A stretch of 64,000 nucleotides of DNA, from assembly GCA_032622095.1 (NCBI GenBank), contig CP136065.1, positions 109,533,195 through 109,597,194 of the forward strand, in the 5' to 3' direction. Positions within the stretch are counted from its first letter, which is position 1; every line of letters begins with the position of its first letter. Below are positions 40,101-46,100 of the stretch, in pieces. This DNA comes from Siphonodentalium dalli (lineage: Eukaryota > Mollusca > Scaphopoda > Gadilida > Siphonodentaliidae). The notes under the pieces are model-generated. The model made no database searches. It saw nothing but the letters and a program-made list of their open reading frames with translations, and was not told the origin of the DNA. A program made the position numbers and the translations under genes.

Positions 40101-43100
40101 AATACAGGTCAAGTTCGAATTTGAGTTTGATCCGATGATTTCTCTCAGAGTTATGGGCTTTTTGACTTTGAAAATTATTTTTTTCTCATTTTCTGTATGA
40201 GGGTACCTTCATGGTGTAATCAACTCCTCCTACAGTTTTGATCGTAGATATTTGAATTTCAGACTATTGTTACCCACATATTGGAGATGTGCAACGTGTA
40301 TATAGATGACGGAATTTTTTTTTTTTTACGGAATTATTAACCCTTTCGACTTCAGCATTTTTTTTCTTTAACAAAGCGGCATCGACTTGCCACGTTGTCG
40401 GGGGACACTGTGGTCGGCCGACCTTTTATTCTTTTTTATGTTTCAGTGTCTACACACCAGCTTCCTGTGAATGCATCATCTTACCACGCATCCAACAATA
40501 TTCTGCATGGGAACTATTACGTCCAAGGTTTGTTCAATTCTCAATAAAGCACATCTGTCACGTCACTGGCCTGTGGACTAAATGGAATATTTTGTATGTA
40601 TTTTTACATTCACAAAATACATGCCAAATTTTACTAGAGTTGTGGACCTTTTTCAACTTCAAAATTGTGTTTTCTTGGCTTCTGGATAATAAATGTGATG
40701 CTTGATATGACCCCATCCTTATTTGTTTCTCAATTATTTACAATGTAATTTTATTCAAGACTCAAAGATGAGCTGTGCTAGCGATACTACTGTGGAACTC
40801 AAACCAATTAGAGAACTAAATAAAATTTCTGCTGTGATAATGAGTCAACTTGTCTGCGGCATGCTGAACTCAGGTAAGAACTCAGAACTGTTACTCATCA
40901 GATCATTTAAATTTAATATAATTTAAACACTAAATCAATTAAACTTTAACACTACACGTAAGTTAACCCTTTGAGTGCCAGGCCGATTTTTGTATCAACC
41001 CATATACCCTGTGCCAATGCATTCTCTTATATATGCGAGTCGACCATAGGTCGCCTCGCATATATAAGAGAATGCATTGGCCTAACAATTTAATTTTTTT
41101 TTTATAAATTTTTACAATTTTAATATATTTTATTATATTCTTTAACAGACTTATTGTGTAGGTTTAGGGCCGATTAGATCGGCCCCTGGCACTCAAAGGG
41201 TTAACAATCATTTGTAGTGCATGTGAATTATGCTGTCATGAAATGTGGCTCCAGTCATGACACTTGGTGTGAGCAGATGTTCATTCAGACTTGTCAGCTG
41301 ATACAGAGTCTTGACAATAGGAGAGAAAAAAACCAGTATTGAAGATGAGTGACAAACGATGAGAGATTGACAGCTAAAGTTTTTAATGCATGTTTGAGAC
41401 AATAATTCAACCATATGCATATAGCGTGATTTCCAATCATAAAACCACAACAGGGTCAGGGAGAATATGGTACATCTTTCCATTATCTTCTTGAAATAAA
41501 CACGGTACATCGGATGTAACTCTTGTGATAATATACGAGATCCAACTTCCGGTCAGTTGCCGGGCAGCAGGCCAATAATGAACAGAGCTTCTCATTATCG
41601 ACCCGTAGCCTGGTGTTATCGACAAAAGAAAAGAGCTTGCAATACACAATTTACCCACACAAAAGCTCCTGACCCTGATGTCACTTTATCTCCTAACCTT
41701 CTATTTTGGATAGAAATCTCCCTTCTAGCATCGAATTTGAATGATTTGGGGGATTCTATTCTTGGCATGCCTAAATCTTATAGCACAGCCTACAGGCCAC
41801 ATCCTACATCCGATCATCACCAAACTTAATATGGATCTTTGAGGTGACCTCTAGATGGGAGCCATCAATTTTTTTCCGAAATCCATTGAAAAACATGGCC
41901 GCCAGCAGCCATCTTAGATTTAAAATGTTAATCCATCAGCACACCCTGCAGCCTGCATTTATTGGAGAATTGTTTCGAAAATTAAAGGGGATGTTTAGGA
42001 TAAACTCTAGATGGGAACTATCGAATTGGAACAATTATCGATGATAAACATGGCCGCCAGTAACCATCTTTGAATTTACTCTTTGTATGACTAAATTCTT
42101 TGGCACCTACAGACCACATCCCTCATCCGCTCATCACCAAACTTCATATTGATATATTGGGTGACCACTAGAAAGGAGCCATAAATTTTTTTTAAATTTC
42201 ATTGTAAAACATAGGCACCAGCGGCCTTCTTGAATTTTACTCTTTGCATGACTAAATTCTCTGGCACAATAGGTGTACAGACCCTCATCTGATCGTCACC
42301 AAACTTCATATCTTGCATTTCAAATTAGAATCCATCGGCACACAATGCATTCAATCAAAACATGTCTGACAGCAGCCATCAATGGATTTTACTCTTTACA
42401 ATTCTAAATATTTTGGCATGCCCTACAGCCAACACATTTTATCCAATTGATCCCAAACTTCTTATGGCAAATAGGGCAGACATATAGTATTACTTAACTT
42501 TCCGCATTCCTTGTCTCTCCATTGACTGTAATATTTGAAATTATCCCCTCTTCGAGACCATATTCCACCTGTACAAAACTTTGGAACTTTTTTGTAGTTT
42601 TGACAGGGTACCTTTTAAAGTCAAAAAAATAACTTTGTTGGGTGTGGGGGATATATTTCTTAGTTAGTATCTGTTAGGGCCCGACGAATGGGCAATTTCA
42701 ACATCGAATTGAATCTCGGATCGAATCTTTTTCAAACACTTTAGTAGATTCGCGGTACCGATCAGTGGGAGGTATATGTTCAAGCAAAAATGGAGGCAAA
42801 TGTCCGATGATTTTATAACGTCAGTGAGATATGAAGGTGGTTCATTAAACTTAATTTTTATGACATGATAGGAACAATAATTAACCACAGTTTAAAACAG
42901 TTTAATATATGAGAATGGCACATCATTTTATATTTTATGCCACTGTGCATGATTGAAGTTCGTGAAAATTAAGCAGTTTGGAACTTTGGAGTCAATAGAG
43001 TCTGATTCGAGTCAATGCAAACTCTTCTGTGCATGTACGCTTCACCCTGTCGCACACAGCAGGCACGCGCAATATCAATATTGCGCATCGTGACTTGGGA

Positions 43101-46100
43101 ATGGTGCATACTATAGTATCCCAACTTGGGCCTGTCCATCGGAAAGCTGAATGGACAACATTATTCCATTTCCCGGATAACATATATGCTGTTTAAAGAT
43201 GTTGGTCAGATTTGGAGACGACATAATGGAGCCCAGAATGTTTATTTAATATATCTATATCGTTTTAAATTTTAAATTAAAAAAAATATATAATAATGAG
43301 CTGTGTAACGCAATATAGGCTTTTCTGGTAAGAATTTCAGATACCGACATACAAATATGTCCCACAAGAAATTCACTTGCTTCGGCAGCTGGGGCCGGAC
43401 TATATCGTGACATTGCTGGTTTTATGTGGTGGAAGAAACCATGTGCGCTATGATTACGGTACAACCGTGATGAACACGCGAACCATCTGCAGGTTGCACC
43501 GACCTTCCACTAGTAACCAGCGCTGGGACTGGGAGGCCAATATATATATAAGCAGTGAGCTATTGTGCAACTCACCCTGTACAAATTGGACCACGGAGGT
43601 CCCAAATGTTCGCAGAAGGCGACTCAGGTTAAGTATTGGGGACATAATGAACAATTTTTATAGATAATGCAGTCTATTCCCGGTGATAAAGGACTTGTAT
43701 ATAACGATTCGAAATATCCCGAATCACCCGACCACTTTCGAATCGAAACGGAATGTAAGATTCGAAATTGAATCGAATCTCGAAGCTTTGTCGGGTCCTA
43801 GTATCTATTCCCTAATAATGTACTTCACTGTAGGTGAATGTCCCAACTCAAATTGCATGCTTTTCTGTGAGCCAACATCGCAAATTAATTATGTTACTCT
43901 CTTTCTCCTTATTGATTTTAATATAAATTTCTTGCAGGAAGGGGCGGACACATATTTCTTGGTATCAGTCAAAATGGTTGTGTGTCAGGAATAGATGTAA
44001 CACGGGATGAGAGAGATGAGTTTAGGATCGGTCTCGACAAAACAATGGAGAAAAGGCTAACCCCATCCGTCCTACATCCGTTTTACGATGTTATTTACAC
44101 ACAAGTGGTCTCCGATGAATATGATAAGCAACCTCTTGTTGGACTCTATGTAATTGGTAAGTTTGATGACCTCCATTTACCCTTATCTGCAAGCCTAATA
44201 ATATGGTGCCGGACATTTGCAGAATGAGGTCCCCAGAGGGTGAATTTAGTGACGCTACCCTGCACTGCAGGCTAGCATCACTAAATTTACCTTCTGGGGA
44301 CCTAATTCTGCTTAGTACTCATCTTCTCTGGAAAGTATCTTTATTATCATGTTAACAAGTGTTTTAGTTTATTTAGAAACTTCTTTAGAAAGTTTCTTTC
44401 TCTATTTTAGTTTAGATCCCCAAATGTCTGTACCATATCAAATAGATATTCAATAATCATAATCTAATTCAGGTTTGTCAGCAGGGGTGTATTGTTTAAC
44501 GGATGAATCAAGATATGTCCATCCATAAAATGATCATTGTTGCAGAATTTTAGTGTTGGAAAGCATGACACTAGGAGTGCTGAATGTCATATAGTGAATG
44601 TTTTTCCCATAGACCTCCAGAAGTTCAGAACTGTAAAACAGGCGTGGGATTTAAAGCCACATGGCGATTTGCACTCCAAAATACACCTAATCATAATCAC
44701 TTTAGAATCTTTCCCGATAACGAAATAGGTCGATAAAATACCTGAAATACCTTTCAATAACCATTATGTATGTTCCAGCAAGATGCACACAAGTCATAAA
44801 AGTACAACTTCGACCCCAACACTAGGTATGCCATTTGTATTCATTGATTATCTTAACTCTAAAACTGGAAATATAAGAAGAAAAACAAATTTAATATATC
44901 GACAACTTTGGTCAGAAATATTCTGCATCTCTGGAAACACTTTTTAGTGTTCACGAAATGAGGATTTTGATCTTCAGCTGCAGCTTCTTGGTATTGCTTT
45001 ATGTGAACTGGGTGGGGAAGTGTCGGGGTGAGGAAGTGTCCCAGTGGGGTAGTTTCAGCTCACGCGAGTTGGGAAATACCTAGTGAGGAAATTTCTTGTT
45101 ATCATTTTCCATTTTCAGATGTGGTTATAAAGCCAAGCACAGGCATCGTGTACACATGTACGGATGACAAACAGAGCTACTTCCGATTTGGACCGAAGAC
45201 TGTTCATCTGTCTAAGCAGGTAAACTTTGTGCATTATATAATTTTATTACACACTTAGCCATGATTTATAAGGATTTCTCGGTGAATTAAAGTGAATTAC
45301 GTCCCAGGTGAGCACACGCGCTCAGTTGCTCGGGGACTATTTTGTCACATATTATCTTTAGAATTAGCTGCCGTTTAGTGCTGGATAGTGTGTAATAAAC
45401 AGAATAATTAATAAGTTTCAATGATTATTTGACATAATTCACTCATGGAGCTGGTCCTATTGGTAAAACCCTTGTTCTCTCCGCTCACTCGGGTTTTACC
45501 AGGGCCCGCTCACCTCTTGAATTATTTTACATAATCATCGAAACCAATTGATTACTCTCTATGCAATTAAAATTGTCCTTTCTATCCTATAGCTTGGGGG
45601 TCCCAGGGGAAATAAGTCTACTTATTTGTATTTGGTGTATTATAATTACCAAATGTCCCTCAGTTGTGACAGCAAATTCGCTGGTTGGAAAAAAAACCCT
45701 TGTGGGAGGAAATCTACGATCAATGGCAATGCAAACTCCATCTGCAGGGCAAGGTGTTGGTCCTTACCTTAGCAATAAGATTCATAAATATTGTTGATAA
45801 TTAACGAATGTATTTTGCTGGATATGATCAAATGAATTGTGTTTGAAAATAAACAACTTTTTAAAGGTACTCAATTCAAACAGATGCTCCTAAATTACTA
45901 TTTCTTTGGCTTGGGTGGTAACAAATATTCCAGTCGAGGAACCCACCCATCAAAGATCAGAGTGATCATATATCAATTTTTAAAGTTTGTAAATTCTCGA
46001 GATGTGGCCCATAAAATTGCAAATTGCGGATGAAGATTGATAACTCTAAAATCAAGTGGTTATTATTACCACTTGATTTTAGAGTTATCCATCTTCATCC

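Noticed and set aside
41557-41829. 90-codon ORF
   Set aside because: It runs into the diverged satellite-bearing repeat and lacks gene features.
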